Shown here piece after piece: positions 6,215 through 13,520 of a DNA stretch of 15,759 nucleotides. Origin of the DNA: Bauldia sp. GTDB lineage: Bacteria > Pseudomonadota > Alphaproteobacteria > Rhizobiales > Kaistiaceae. Every line of letters starts with the position of its first letter. Within the stretch, counting starts at the first letter, position 1. The notes below the pieces were generated by a model. It had not been told where the DNA came from, ran no database searches, and saw only the letters and a list, made by a program, of their open reading frames with translations. The position numbers were made by a program, and so were the translations under genes. The stretch covers positions 1 to 15,759 of the forward strand of contig JAGRKY010000186.1 of assembly GCA_020442095.1 (NCBI GenBank), read 5' to 3'.

Positions 6215-7699
6215 TTACTCCGCCGCCAGCGGGAGGATGTCGTCGCGGTCTTCGACCTTGGGGGGCTTACGCCGGCTCAGCATGACGAGGTCGATGACCA
6301 ACCCGATCGCCAGCGCAAGCAGGATCCCGAAAACGAAGCCGCCCACGGCCACGATCTTCCTGCCTGGTCCCATCGGATCGAGCGGCGGAGTCGCCGGCGA
6401 CAGGATGCGGGTATTGTCCGTGTTGACGTCCTGCTGTTCCGCCAGTTCGCGCGAGCGGGTCAGGAACGTCTCGTAGACCGCCCTGTCGGCATCCGCTTCG
6501 CGCTGGAGCGCGTCGAGCTGAATCGAGGTCTGGTTCGATTCGAGCGTCGCCTGCTTCATCTCGTTGACCGTTTCTTCGGCCTTGGCGAGATTCGTCGCGG
6601 CGCGATCCAGATCCGTCTTGGCCGTCTCCTCGATGCGCTTCACCTCGTCTTCGATGAGCCCCTCCAGCGACGCGAGCTGGCCGGTGATCGCCGAGGTGGA
6701 CGGATGATTCGCACCGAGCTGGGACGTCCGCTCCGCCTGGATGCGCTTCAGGTCGGCATATTGGACGCGCAGCGCGGCGATGACCGGCGACTGGAGCGTC
6801 TCGGGAAAGGCGCTGAGATTCTTTCCGCCCGCGCGGTAGCTCTGGATATCGGCGTAGCGGGTGGCGGCTTCGGCCTGCCTCACCCGGGCTGCGGCAAGCT
6901 GGCTGTTCGCCTCGATCAACTGCTGCTCGACCACCGAGCGTCCGCCGGCATCGACGAGATTATGCGCGGAACGATATTGCTCGACGCGGTCGGCGCTCGC
7001 CTCCATCCTCGCACGCAATCCGTCGAGCGTCGCGACCAGCGACGCGCTTGACCGGTGGGCAAGCTCCGCGCGCGAGCTCCCCTGATCCGAGACATAGGCC
7101 TCGGCGATGGCGTTGGCGATACGAGCGGATTTCTCCGGGCTTTCGGTGGCGACGCCGAGCTCCATGACGAACGTCTTGTCGGGCAGGTCCGCCTCGACTC
7201 GATCGCGCAGCGTCATCAACGCGGCTTCGGCCGGCGCCAGCGCCTCCTTGGCGGGACTTGCCGAGAAATGCAGAAGCCCGGTCAGGAAATTCTGCTGAGG
7301 CTCGGTGAACTCCGGATCGGCGGCGAGATTCTCCTGGTCGACGACACGCGACAGGATCGTGCTGGAGGTGATCACGCGAAGCTGGCTCTGTGCCAGAGCC
7401 ACGGCCAGCTCGTAGGTCTGCGGACCGCTGGAGGTCAGGTCGTTCTGGAGAACGTTGAGCCCCTTCGGATCGAGCAGAAGGTCCGTCCTCGCCTGATAGC
7501 GCACGGGCAGGAAGGAATAGATCGCCACCGCCACGGCCGCGGCAAGCAAGCCGCTGCACACGATCAGAATGACATGTCGCCTCAGGAACTTGCCGATACC
7601 GCCGAGGTCGATGACGGCCGCCGGTTCGGACGGCATTGGCCGTTCCATCGCCGCCCATGAAATCGGATCGGAACGTAGATTGGCGCGCGCAATTTCCAT
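6215..7699 (-). CDS. Wzz/GumC-type polysaccharide chain-length (co-polymerase) protein without kinase domain
   Basis: 494 residues from the ATG at 7699. It shows the polysaccharide co-polymerase layout: cytoplasmic N terminus, TM1 at about 42-63, a Wzz domain starting with FLPVRYQARTDLLLD, a long periplasmic coiled-coil-rich part (about 200-420), a Pro-rich stretch (LSPATPPLDPMGPGRK) and TM2 at about 448-474, then a 20-residue tail. It would set chain length together with the Wzy polymerase. No Walker A or tyrosine-rich tail follows TM2, so the BY-kinase found fused in many GumC/ExoP proteins is absent here and may be a separate gene outside the window. Start is uncertain: the frame is open up to a GTG at 7777 (AGGAC about 7 nt upstream), with ATGs at 7717, 7699 and 7648. 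It is a single minus-strand gene between plus-strand genes. Confidence 0.87.
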   Translation of the reverse strand: MEIARANLRSDPISWAAMERPMPSEPAAVIDLGGIGKFLRRHVILIVCSGLLAAAVAVAIYSFLPVRYQARTDLLLDPKGLNVLQNDLTSSGPQTYELAVALAQSQLRVITSSTILSRVVDQENLAADPEFTEPQQNFLTGLLHFSASPAKEALAPAEAALMTLRDRVEADLPDKTFVMELGVATESPEKSARIANAIAEAYVSDQGSSRAELAHRSSASLVATLDGLRARMEASADRVEQYRSAHNLVDAGGRSVVEQQLIEANSQLAAARVRQAEAATRYADIQSYRAGGKNLSAFPETLQSPVIAALRVQYADLKRIQAERTSQLGANHPSTSAITGQLASLEGLIEDEVKRIEETAKTDLDRAATNLAKAEETVNEMKQATLESNQTSIQLDALQREADADRAVYETFLTRSRELAEQQDVNTDNTRILSPATPPLDPMGPGRKIVAVGGFVFGILLALAIGLVIDLVMLSRRKPPKVEDRDDILPLAAE

Positions 7700-8022
7700 G
7701 TCGTTCGCAGCTCGCATCCTGTTTCGACTCGGTGCGCTCGATCGACCATGTCGGCAAAAGACACGGTCGGAGCGCACCCGGTCGTCCTGTCGACCGCGCC
7801 GGGAACACGAAGTTCGGGTGCGATCCGCGGATCAGAATACGCGCAAAGAACGAGGCAAGAATTGGGATCTGAAATTAAGATTAAAATTTATCGTTAAGCC
7901 GAAGAACCGGTCGCGCGCGGGGACAGGAACCTCCAGTATCCGCCCGAATGCGGCGCCTGTTTGTCCGGGCCGGGCGTCTCGACCACACCGACTCCATCAC
8001 CTGGCAGGAATTGAAACCACAC
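7700..8022. promoter_or_regulatory. Divergent promoter region between wzz-like and wzx-like genes
   Basis: About 320 bp (less if the upstream starts at 7777 or 7948 are used). The part at about 7858-7900 is AT-rich and contains TTAAGATTAA at 7875-7884 and CGTTAAG at 7892-7898; the remainder is GC-rich without a recognisable gene. A weak plus-strand promoter could be TTGGGA at 7862-7867, but the matching -10 is poor. The TTAA-N2-TTAA element matches those near 2115 and 13366, so co-regulation of these units is plausible. Confidence 0.45.
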
Positions 8023-9573
8023 ATGTCCGGCCAACGGGATTCTCACGACACGGCGCAGGGAAGCCGTTGGGCGTACCTGTTCTATTCCGTGGCGAACGCA
8101 GCGCCGCGCCTGGTGATGCTGTTCCTGCTGCTGATCCTGACGCGGCTCTTGCCGATGCACGAATTCGGCCTGTTCGTGCTCGTCATCACGACCGGCGAGA
8201 TCCTCGATGTCGGTCTCAGCAGCTGGATCAGGATCTTCCTGCTGCGGACCGAAGCCGGCAGCACGCGCCCCCTGCAGCGCCGCCGCCTCGGCCGGTCGAC
8301 CGCCCTGGCGCTCTGTTCGTCCCTGCTCGGCGCCGCCGTGGCATTGCCGATAGCGGTCGTTCTCGAACCGCAGCGCTGGCCGCTGCTCTTCCTGGCAATG
8401 GCGCTCTATATCGTCGCCTTCGCCGCGCTCCGGCTCACCCTGACGCTCCAGCAGGTGATCGGCGCCCACCATTCCTTCGCGATCATCGAGACTTCCCGGT
8501 CGGTGATAGCGCTCGCCGCGACAACACTCGCCGCGACGCTCGACAGCGCGTCATTCTTTCCCGCCTCGATCGCCCTTTCCGCGTCGACCGCCATTTTCGC
8601 GGCCGTCGGCCTGACAACGACATTCCACAAGGTCGGCTGGCCGCGCTTCCCCACGGCCGGCTATCGCACGGCGATCGTCTTCGCTCTGCCGCTGATCGCC
8701 GCGGCGTTCCTCTTCATGACCATCGGCTGGTGGGACCGGTACATTGTCGCGCATTTCCTCGGCGCCGGTGCGGTGGGCATCTATGCGACCGCGTTCTCCA
8801 TCACCCGCCAGCCGATGGACATCATGATGGGCGCCCTGAACACCTACACCTTCCCGCTGCTGGTGCGCGCCCACGACCAGAGCACGGAAGGCGTCTCGGC
8901 GCCCGAGATGCAGCGCGGCATCTTCGCCACGTCCGTGCTGCTCGGCCTGGCCATGCTTATCGGGCTGACCCTTCTCGCCGGCCCGGTGAGCGAAGTCCTG
9001 TTTCCGCCCGACTATCATGCGCAACTCGCTCCGATCATGCCCTGGATGGCCGCCGGCGCCTTCGCGCTCGCGATCAAGAAATTCGTGTTCGAGAACGCGT
9101 TCCACATGCGCAAGCAATACTGGCTCCAGCTCGCCACGATGCTGCCCGCCGCCGTCATCGGCCTCGGCCTCAGCTTCGTCCTGATCGACAATTACGGGCT
9201 TCCCGGGGCCGCCATTTCCTACATGACGAGCGGATTGCTGGCCCTCGCCCTGACCGTCGCGATCACCACCAGGATCTTCAGGTTCCCGCTGCCGATCCAC
9301 GAACTGGCGCGAATTGCCCTGGCGGCTTCCGTGGCGACCGGCGTCGCCGTCGCGGCGATTGCGCTCGCCGATCCCTGGGGCCCGGTCGCGACGATTGCCG
9401 CCGGGACAGCCGGATTCGTCGTCGCCTATTACGTCGTGCTGGCCTGTTTCGGTTTCTCGATCACCCGCCTGCTGCGCACCCCATGGGCACCATTCAGGCG
9501 GCCGGAACCCGCGTCGCCGGTCCTCGACCCCGAATCCGCATCCCCGGCGATCTCTTCGAACAGGGCTCGATAA
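8023..9573 (+). CDS. Wzx-like polysaccharide flippase (MOP superfamily)
   Basis: 516 residues from the ATG at 8023, mostly hydrophobic with about 12-14 membrane helices beginning at residue 16 (WAYLFYSVANAAPRLVMLFL). The order of helices, the LTRLLPMHEFGLFVLV segment after the first helix (typical of the RfbX/Wzx type, where LT..L...EFG is common) and the FALPLIAAAFLFM and GWWDRYIVAHFLGAGAVGIYATAF segments are those of oligosaccharide-lipid flippases. It would move the undecaprenyl-diphosphate-linked repeat unit to the periplasmic face. An upstream in-frame ATG at 7948 would add 25 residues without hydrophobic character; I prefer 8023, which has AGGA upstream, though spaced wide. The last 48 codons overlap the minus-strand GT4 gene; that stretch encodes the end of the last helix and a Pro/Ser-rich tail. 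Confidence 0.88.
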   Translation: MSGQRDSHDTAQGSRWAYLFYSVANAAPRLVMLFLLLILTRLLPMHEFGLFVLVITTGEILDVGLSSWIRIFLLRTEAGSTRPLQRRRLGRSTALALCSSLLGAAVALPIAVVLEPQRWPLLFLAMALYIVAFAALRLTLTLQQVIGAHHSFAIIETSRSVIALAATTLAATLDSASFFPASIALSASTAIFAAVGLTTTFHKVGWPRFPTAGYRTAIVFALPLIAAAFLFMTIGWWDRYIVAHFLGAGAVGIYATAFSITRQPMDIMMGALNTYTFPLLVRAHDQSTEGVSAPEMQRGIFATSVLLGLAMLIGLTLLAGPVSEVLFPPDYHAQLAPIMPWMAAGAFALAIKKFVFENAFHMRKQYWLQLATMLPAAVIGLGLSFVLIDNYGLPGAAISYMTSGLLALALTVAITTRIFRFPLPIHELARIALAASVATGVAVAAIALADPWGPVATIAAGTAGFVVAYYVVLACFGFSITRLLRTPWAPFRRPEPASPVLDPESASPAISSNRAR

Positions 9574-10616
9574 TGGTCGACGATCACATCAGGACGGAAA
9601 TCGAGCGCCCGCGCGATGCGCGGCCCCGGGTCTCCCGGCCGGTCGACGAACGCCGCGATCGCGGTGGCGAGCGCCGTCGCGTCGCCCGTAGGGATCAGCG
9701 TCCCATAGCGCGGATCGTCGACAATTTCCTCCGGACCGCCGCATCTGGTGACGACGACCGGAAGGCCTGCCGCCAGCGCCTCCACCACCACGTTGCCGAA
9801 AGCCTCGCTCCTCGAGGTGAGAACGGAGCAGCGCGCCTTCTCGTACCATTTCCAGGGCGAGTCATAGCCGGGCAGTTCCACCCGATCCGCGACGCCCAGC
9901 CTCTCGGCGAGCGCCAGAAGGGCTGGCCGCTCGGGACCTTCGCCGAGGATCACGAGGCGAATGTCCGGCCGATCGAGCTGCGCGATCGCGGTGATCGCCG
10001 TGGCGAAATCCTTTTCGGGCACGAGACGGCCAACCGCGAGCACGATCGGCTCGCGCGCAAGAATCTCGGCTTCGGTTCGGGCGGGCTGGAGCGGGCCGGT
10101 CGCGACCGGATTGTAGATCACGGCGACCCGGTCGGGCGCCGCGCCCCAGTCGTTGGTCAGATGTCGGGCGAGGTTCTGGGACACCGCTATGGTCAGGGCG
10201 GCCCGGCGGGCGAGCCACGGCGCAAGGCGGTATGCCAGGTGACCGAGGACGCCGCGGGTGATCTCGGAGCGGCCGTGATAGGACAGCAGCAGCGGGACGC
10301 GATTGCCGGAAAGGATGCCGGCAAGAACCAGCTTCAGGTTGGCCGATGCGCTGACCGCCAGGACCACGTCCGGCGTGTCCCGCCGCAGGATCTGAGCCAG
10401 CCTCAGGATCGAGCCTATCTTCCCTTCGCCGAGGGAGACGCGGACGATCTCCTCGGAGACGAATTCGCTCCGCTCGGTTTCCGCGGTGTCGGTGACGAGC
10501 GTGACCCTTGCGCCGGTCCGGACCATTCCGGACGCCAGGACTTCTGCGACCCGCTCGGCTCCACCGGGTCCCAGCGACGAAACATAAATGAGGTAGTTTC
10601 GCGGACGCGCATCCAT
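9429..10616 (-). CDS. Family GT4 glycosyltransferase, overlapping the flippase gene tail to tail
   Basis: 395 residues from the ATG at 10616 (a TTG at 10628 is the alternative start). GT-B fold: YVSSLGPGGAERVAEVLA (11-28) is the classic GT4 N-terminal loop; IVLAVGRLVPEKDF (191-204, with R197 and K202) and SRSEAFGNVVVEALAAGLPVV give E271-x7-E279 in the donor site, and CGGPEEIV follows. It likely adds one sugar of the repeat unit. The C-terminal residues from about 347 (YRALFEEIAGD onward) are encoded antisense to the flippase 3' end. The final 40 or so residues are low-complexity (Gly, Ser, Arg) and lie beyond the usual GT4 end, so this extension may simply reflect loss of an earlier stop codon. 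It is the only minus-strand gene between the flippase and the polymerase and diverges from the latter. Confidence 0.88.
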   Translation of the reverse strand: MDARPRNYLIYVSSLGPGGAERVAEVLASGMVRTGARVTLVTDTAETERSEFVSEEIVRVSLGEGKIGSILRLAQILRRDTPDVVLAVSASANLKLVLAGILSGNRVPLLLSYHGRSEITRGVLGHLAYRLAPWLARRAALTIAVSQNLARHLTNDWGAAPDRVAVIYNPVATGPLQPARTEAEILAREPIVLAVGRLVPEKDFATAITAIAQLDRPDIRLVILGEGPERPALLALAERLGVADRVELPGYDSPWKWYEKARCSVLTSRSEAFGNVVVEALAAGLPVVVTRCGGPEEIVDDPRYGTLIPTGDATALATAIAAFVDRPGDPGPRIARALDFRPDVIVDHYRALFEEIAGDADSGSRTGDAGSGRLNGAHGVRSRRVIEKPKQASTT

Positions 10617-10774
10617 GGCAACCACCAACCGGCGAACCAGCCGCCGTACAAAAAGCCATCACCGCATTCATCGGGACTGGCTCTCGGGACGGCCGCAAGC
10701 CATTCGCAAGGCGGACAAGACCACGCGCGCTTGAATACTTCGTTAAGTCGGCACGACGATCGCGGTGACATCCT
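10617..10774. promoter_or_regulatory. Divergent region between the GT4 and the polymerase gene
   Basis: About 160 bp. Mostly GC-rich, with TTGAATACTTCGTTAAG at 10731-10747. CGTTAAG here is shared with 7892-7898 and 13364-13370. I could not place a good -10 hexamer. The ATG of the polymerase at 10775 is preceded by only a weak ribosome binding site (GGTGACATCCT). Confidence 0.3.
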
Positions 10775-12037
10775 ATGACCGACATCACCTCAAATACGAC
10801 GATCGACAAACCCGCCGAGGAATTGTGGCGGCAGCTCCTCTTCTGGGGCATCGCCTTCGGCCTGATCGGTCGGCTTCTGCTGAACAACAACGTCCTCGAC
10901 CTGTTCATCAACTACACGTCGTCCGGCGGATCGCAATTGGGCAAGATCCACCCCGCCAGCTACCTGCTGCTCGCGTCGGGGGCCGGTGTCGTTCTGAGCT
11001 TCAGGATCGGGTTGACTGCGGACGAGGCCCGCATCGCACGGGCCCTGTTCGTCCTCCTCGGCGCCATCGTCGCCCTGCTCTTCTGGATGGTCGCCAACGG
11101 CCACGCCACGGCGGCCGGGTATCTCGTCGACACCTATCTGGTCGCCGCGGTCACCGGCATTGCGATCCTGGCCTTTCCACCGCATTGGCGGATGCTCCTC
11201 GGCGACGTCGTCCTCGTCATACTGCTCGCCAGCGCGATGCTGGGCGTGGTCGAGGCCGTCATGCATTTTCGGCTCCTGCCCTATCCCTATGCGGAATCGA
11301 CCTTCCGTCCGACCGGGCTGTCGCCGCATCCCCTCGCACTCGGATTGCTCAGTGCCACGGCGATCGGCTTCGTCGCGGCGACCCGGTGGCCCACCGCCTG
11401 GAAGATCGGTGTCACTCTGATATTCGCCGTGGGCACGGCGGCTGCAGGCGCGCGCATCGCGACGCTGGGGGCGGCCGCGGCCATCGCCCTGATCATCGCC
11501 TTGCAGAGCTGGCCGAGTCAGCCGCGGCCGATTCGTCTCCGTCTCCGGTCGCTCGCCTTCGTCGTCGGTGCGCTGATGCTGCCGGTCGTGATCCTCGGCC
11601 TCTTCAGCTTCGGGTTCCTGGGGCGCTTCCAGGGTGGCCTGGTTGACGCGAGCTCGCTCGCGCGAGTCGATATCTACCAGGTCTTCCACTTCTTTTCCTG
11701 GCACGACATCCTTTTCGGCACCGACATCGACAAGGTCGACCGCATCGTCAACGACCAGCTTGACCTCGAATATATCGAGAGTTCGCTCATCATCTTCATC
11801 TTCCAGTTCGGTCTGGTTGCGACCGTCTTTTTCGTGGCGGTCCTTGCCACCCTGACCCGGGCTCTGGTGCGAAACGCCGGTCCTGCCGTCGTCATTGCCA
11901 CCCTGATCTTCGTGGTCGTCGCCCTCAGCAACAACACGCTGTCGAGCAAGAGCCCCACCGTCCTGTCGTTGATCGTTCTCGTCCTCGCCTTCCGACGGCC
12001 ATCGCGCGGCAGGCAACCGGGAAGGGTGCGCCAGTGA
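10775..12037 (+). CDS. Wzy-type polysaccharide polymerase (VpsF / O-antigen ligase-like)
   Basis: 420 residues with about 10-11 membrane helices (near 21-38, 62-77, 88-106, 117-134, 140-162, 185-203, 210-243, 258-282, 338-364, 371-387, 394-407). There is a large non-membrane loop at about 283-337 containing RVDIYQVFHFFSWHDILFGTD and ending in LEYIESS; a long periplasmic loop preceding a helix with E-S is a usual Wzy/WaaL feature. FRPTGLSPHPLALGL (178-192) resembles the conserved G-x2-x-HP segment of these polymerases. It would join flipped repeat units in the periplasm. VpsF-like proteins of exopolysaccharide clusters are the closest group I can name, from pattern memory only. Its TGA lies inside the GTGA overlap with the GH5 gene. 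Confidence 0.82.
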   Translation: MTDITSNTTIDKPAEELWRQLLFWGIAFGLIGRLLLNNNVLDLFINYTSSGGSQLGKIHPASYLLLASGAGVVLSFRIGLTADEARIARALFVLLGAIVALLFWMVANGHATAAGYLVDTYLVAAVTGIAILAFPPHWRMLLGDVVLVILLASAMLGVVEAVMHFRLLPYPYAESTFRPTGLSPHPLALGLLSATAIGFVAATRWPTAWKIGVTLIFAVGTAAAGARIATLGAAAAIALIIALQSWPSQPRPIRLRLRSLAFVVGALMLPVVILGLFSFGFLGRFQGGLVDASSLARVDIYQVFHFFSWHDILFGTDIDKVDRIVNDQLDLEYIESSLIIFIFQFGLVATVFFVAVLATLTRALVRNAGPAVVIATLIFVVVALSNNTLSSKSPTVLSLIVLVLAFRRPSRGRQPGRVRQ

Positions 12038-13296
12038 TCGGTTACGCACGGAGGATCCTTCTCGCCATCGCCATCGCAACGTCGCTGGTGACGCCGCTTC
12101 TCGCGGCCCCGGCATTCCATCGCGGCGTCTCGATACACAACATGATGAACTGGGCGGATCTCGTGCCTGGGGATCCCGCGCACTACGCCTGGCCCCCCTA
12201 CGCGAAGGACTGGCATCGGATACCGGACGGACTGCTCGACAGCCTCGGCAACGCCGGTTTCGACTTCATCCGCCTGACCGTCGACCCCGGACCGTTCCTC
12301 CAGTTCACAGGCGCGCATCGCGACGAACTGGACGCCATCCTTGTCGGGGAGGTCCGGCAATTCATCGCGCATGGATTCGCGGTGATCGTCGACTTCCATC
12401 CCAATCATCAGGTTCCGGCCTACACGGGCGAAAGCATTCTCCGGCTGCCGGGCGGCTCTCTGTTCAACGACTATGTCGCGCTCATGCGCCGGACCGCCGG
12501 CCTGCTCGATCCGATGAAAGCCGATGTCGCGCTGGAATTCATGAACGAACCGCCGATCGGCTACGACCCGCTGACGCGGCGTATCTGGCAACAGACGGTG
12601 GAGCTGATATACGCGGAAGTGCGGGCCGCCTCGCCCGGTCTGGCGCTCGTCATTTCGGGCGCGCGGAGCGGCGAATATGACGGGCTCGTCGAGCTCGACC
12701 CGAGGCCGTTCGATAGCAACGTCCTCTTCACCTTCCACTATTACCGGCCCCACACATTCACCCACCAGGGCTTCATGAGCCCGGCGCTGCCGGTGCGGGG
12801 CTACATCACGTCCCTTCCCTATCCCTCCTCCAACGTCGACGCCGAGGAAGTCATGGCGACGGTCGAGGACAATGTCCGCGCCGACTCCTCTCTCGGGCCC
12901 GGGGAGCAACAGGCGATGCTCGCCGAAGCGGCGAAGACGGTCGACGCCTATGTCGCGGGAGACTACGACCGGAGCCGCATCGCGACCGACTTCGACGCCG
13001 TCACGGCATGGGCCGGGAAATACGGCATCGCCCCGTCCCGCATCCTCATGGGCGAGTTCGGGGTGATGCGTACCTATGGCCGCTACCACGGCGCCGACCC
13101 GGTCTCGCGCGGCAACTGGCTGAGGGACATCCGCGAGGAAGCGGAGGCGCACGGCTTTCCATGGGCGGTCTGGCAGGCATGGGGCTATGGCGGCATGGCC
13201 ATCGTCGCCAATGACGACACGACGGATATCGATCCCGTGACGCTCGAAGCGCTGGGTCTGCCTCCCGGAGCGACGCAGCCACCCGTCGGCCAGTGA
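12034..13296 (+). CDS. Secreted glycoside hydrolase family 5 (cellulase-type) protein
   Basis: 420 residues from a GTG overlapping the polymerase stop by 4 bp, so translation is probably coupled. Residues 1-24 form a signal peptide (basic start, hydrophobic core, LLA then A cleavage), placing it in the periplasm or outside. GH5 hallmarks of the (beta/alpha)8 barrel: RGVSIHNMMNW near the start, G75-FDFIRLTVD, VIVDFHPNH (117-125), the acid/base E172 in FMNEPP, H235-Y-Y237 and the nucleophile E341 in LMGEFGV. All core catalytic residues are present, so it should be an active retaining beta-glycanase (glucan or mannan type). Linked to Wzy it may trim, release or control the length of the polymer, like the periplasmic glycosidases of other exopolysaccharide systems. 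The substrate is not known. No carbohydrate-binding domain is seen. Confidence 0.88.
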   Translation: MIGYARRILLAIAIATSLVTPLLAAPAFHRGVSIHNMMNWADLVPGDPAHYAWPPYAKDWHRIPDGLLDSLGNAGFDFIRLTVDPGPFLQFTGAHRDELDAILVGEVRQFIAHGFAVIVDFHPNHQVPAYTGESILRLPGGSLFNDYVALMRRTAGLLDPMKADVALEFMNEPPIGYDPLTRRIWQQTVELIYAEVRAASPGLALVISGARSGEYDGLVELDPRPFDSNVLFTFHYYRPHTFTHQGFMSPALPVRGYITSLPYPSSNVDAEEVMATVEDNVRADSSLGPGEQQAMLAEAAKTVDAYVAGDYDRSRIATDFDAVTAWAGKYGIAPSRILMGEFGVMRTYGRYHGADPVSRGNWLRDIREEAEAHGFPWAVWQAWGYGGMAIVANDDTTDIDPVTLEALGLPPGATQPPVGQ

Positions 13297-13520
13297 GCCA
13301 CCCGCAATCGCCGGCGGAAGCGTCGTTTGCCCCCCGGAAAGATGATTTCCGCGCGGAAATTTGCGTTAAGCTTAATATATACAGTTTTACACAAATGACA
13401 TTTACTCTATTTCCTGAAAACGAAAGACAAAGCCAAGACTGAATATTAAGAAATGCTTCAAGTTTTACTGATTGCGGGCACCCTGTTCGCGATCCGCGGC
13501 GGCAGCAGATGAGGCATCAG
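13297..13520. promoter_or_regulatory. AT-rich promoter region of the GDP-mannose dehydrogenase gene
   Basis: About 220 bp, including the most AT-rich part of the window (about 13357-13475). It contains a 16-bp perfect palindrome at 13345-13360, TTAAGCTTAA at 13366-13375, a TATATA run at 13376-13381 that could be part of a -10 element, and TATTAAG at 13443-13449. I could not fix one -35/-10 pair. No hairpin with T-run marks the end of the GH5 gene. Confidence 0.5.
13345..13360. repeat. 16-bp perfect palindrome, candidate operator or terminator stem
   Basis: ATTTCCGCGCGGAAAT is fully self-complementary. It begins 49 bp after the GH5 stop and lies 160 bp before the dehydrogenase start. As RNA it would form only a stem with a tiny loop and no T-run, so a protein-binding site is more likely than a terminator. 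Confidence 0.4.

Noticed and set aside
7569..10778. A 1069-codon open frame on the plus strand through the flippase and across the minus-strand GT4
   Set aside because: It runs in a different frame from the flippase and antisense to the wzz-like start and the GT4. Its translation is rich in Arg, Pro, Gly and His with no domain or membrane pattern. Long spurious frames are expected at this GC content.
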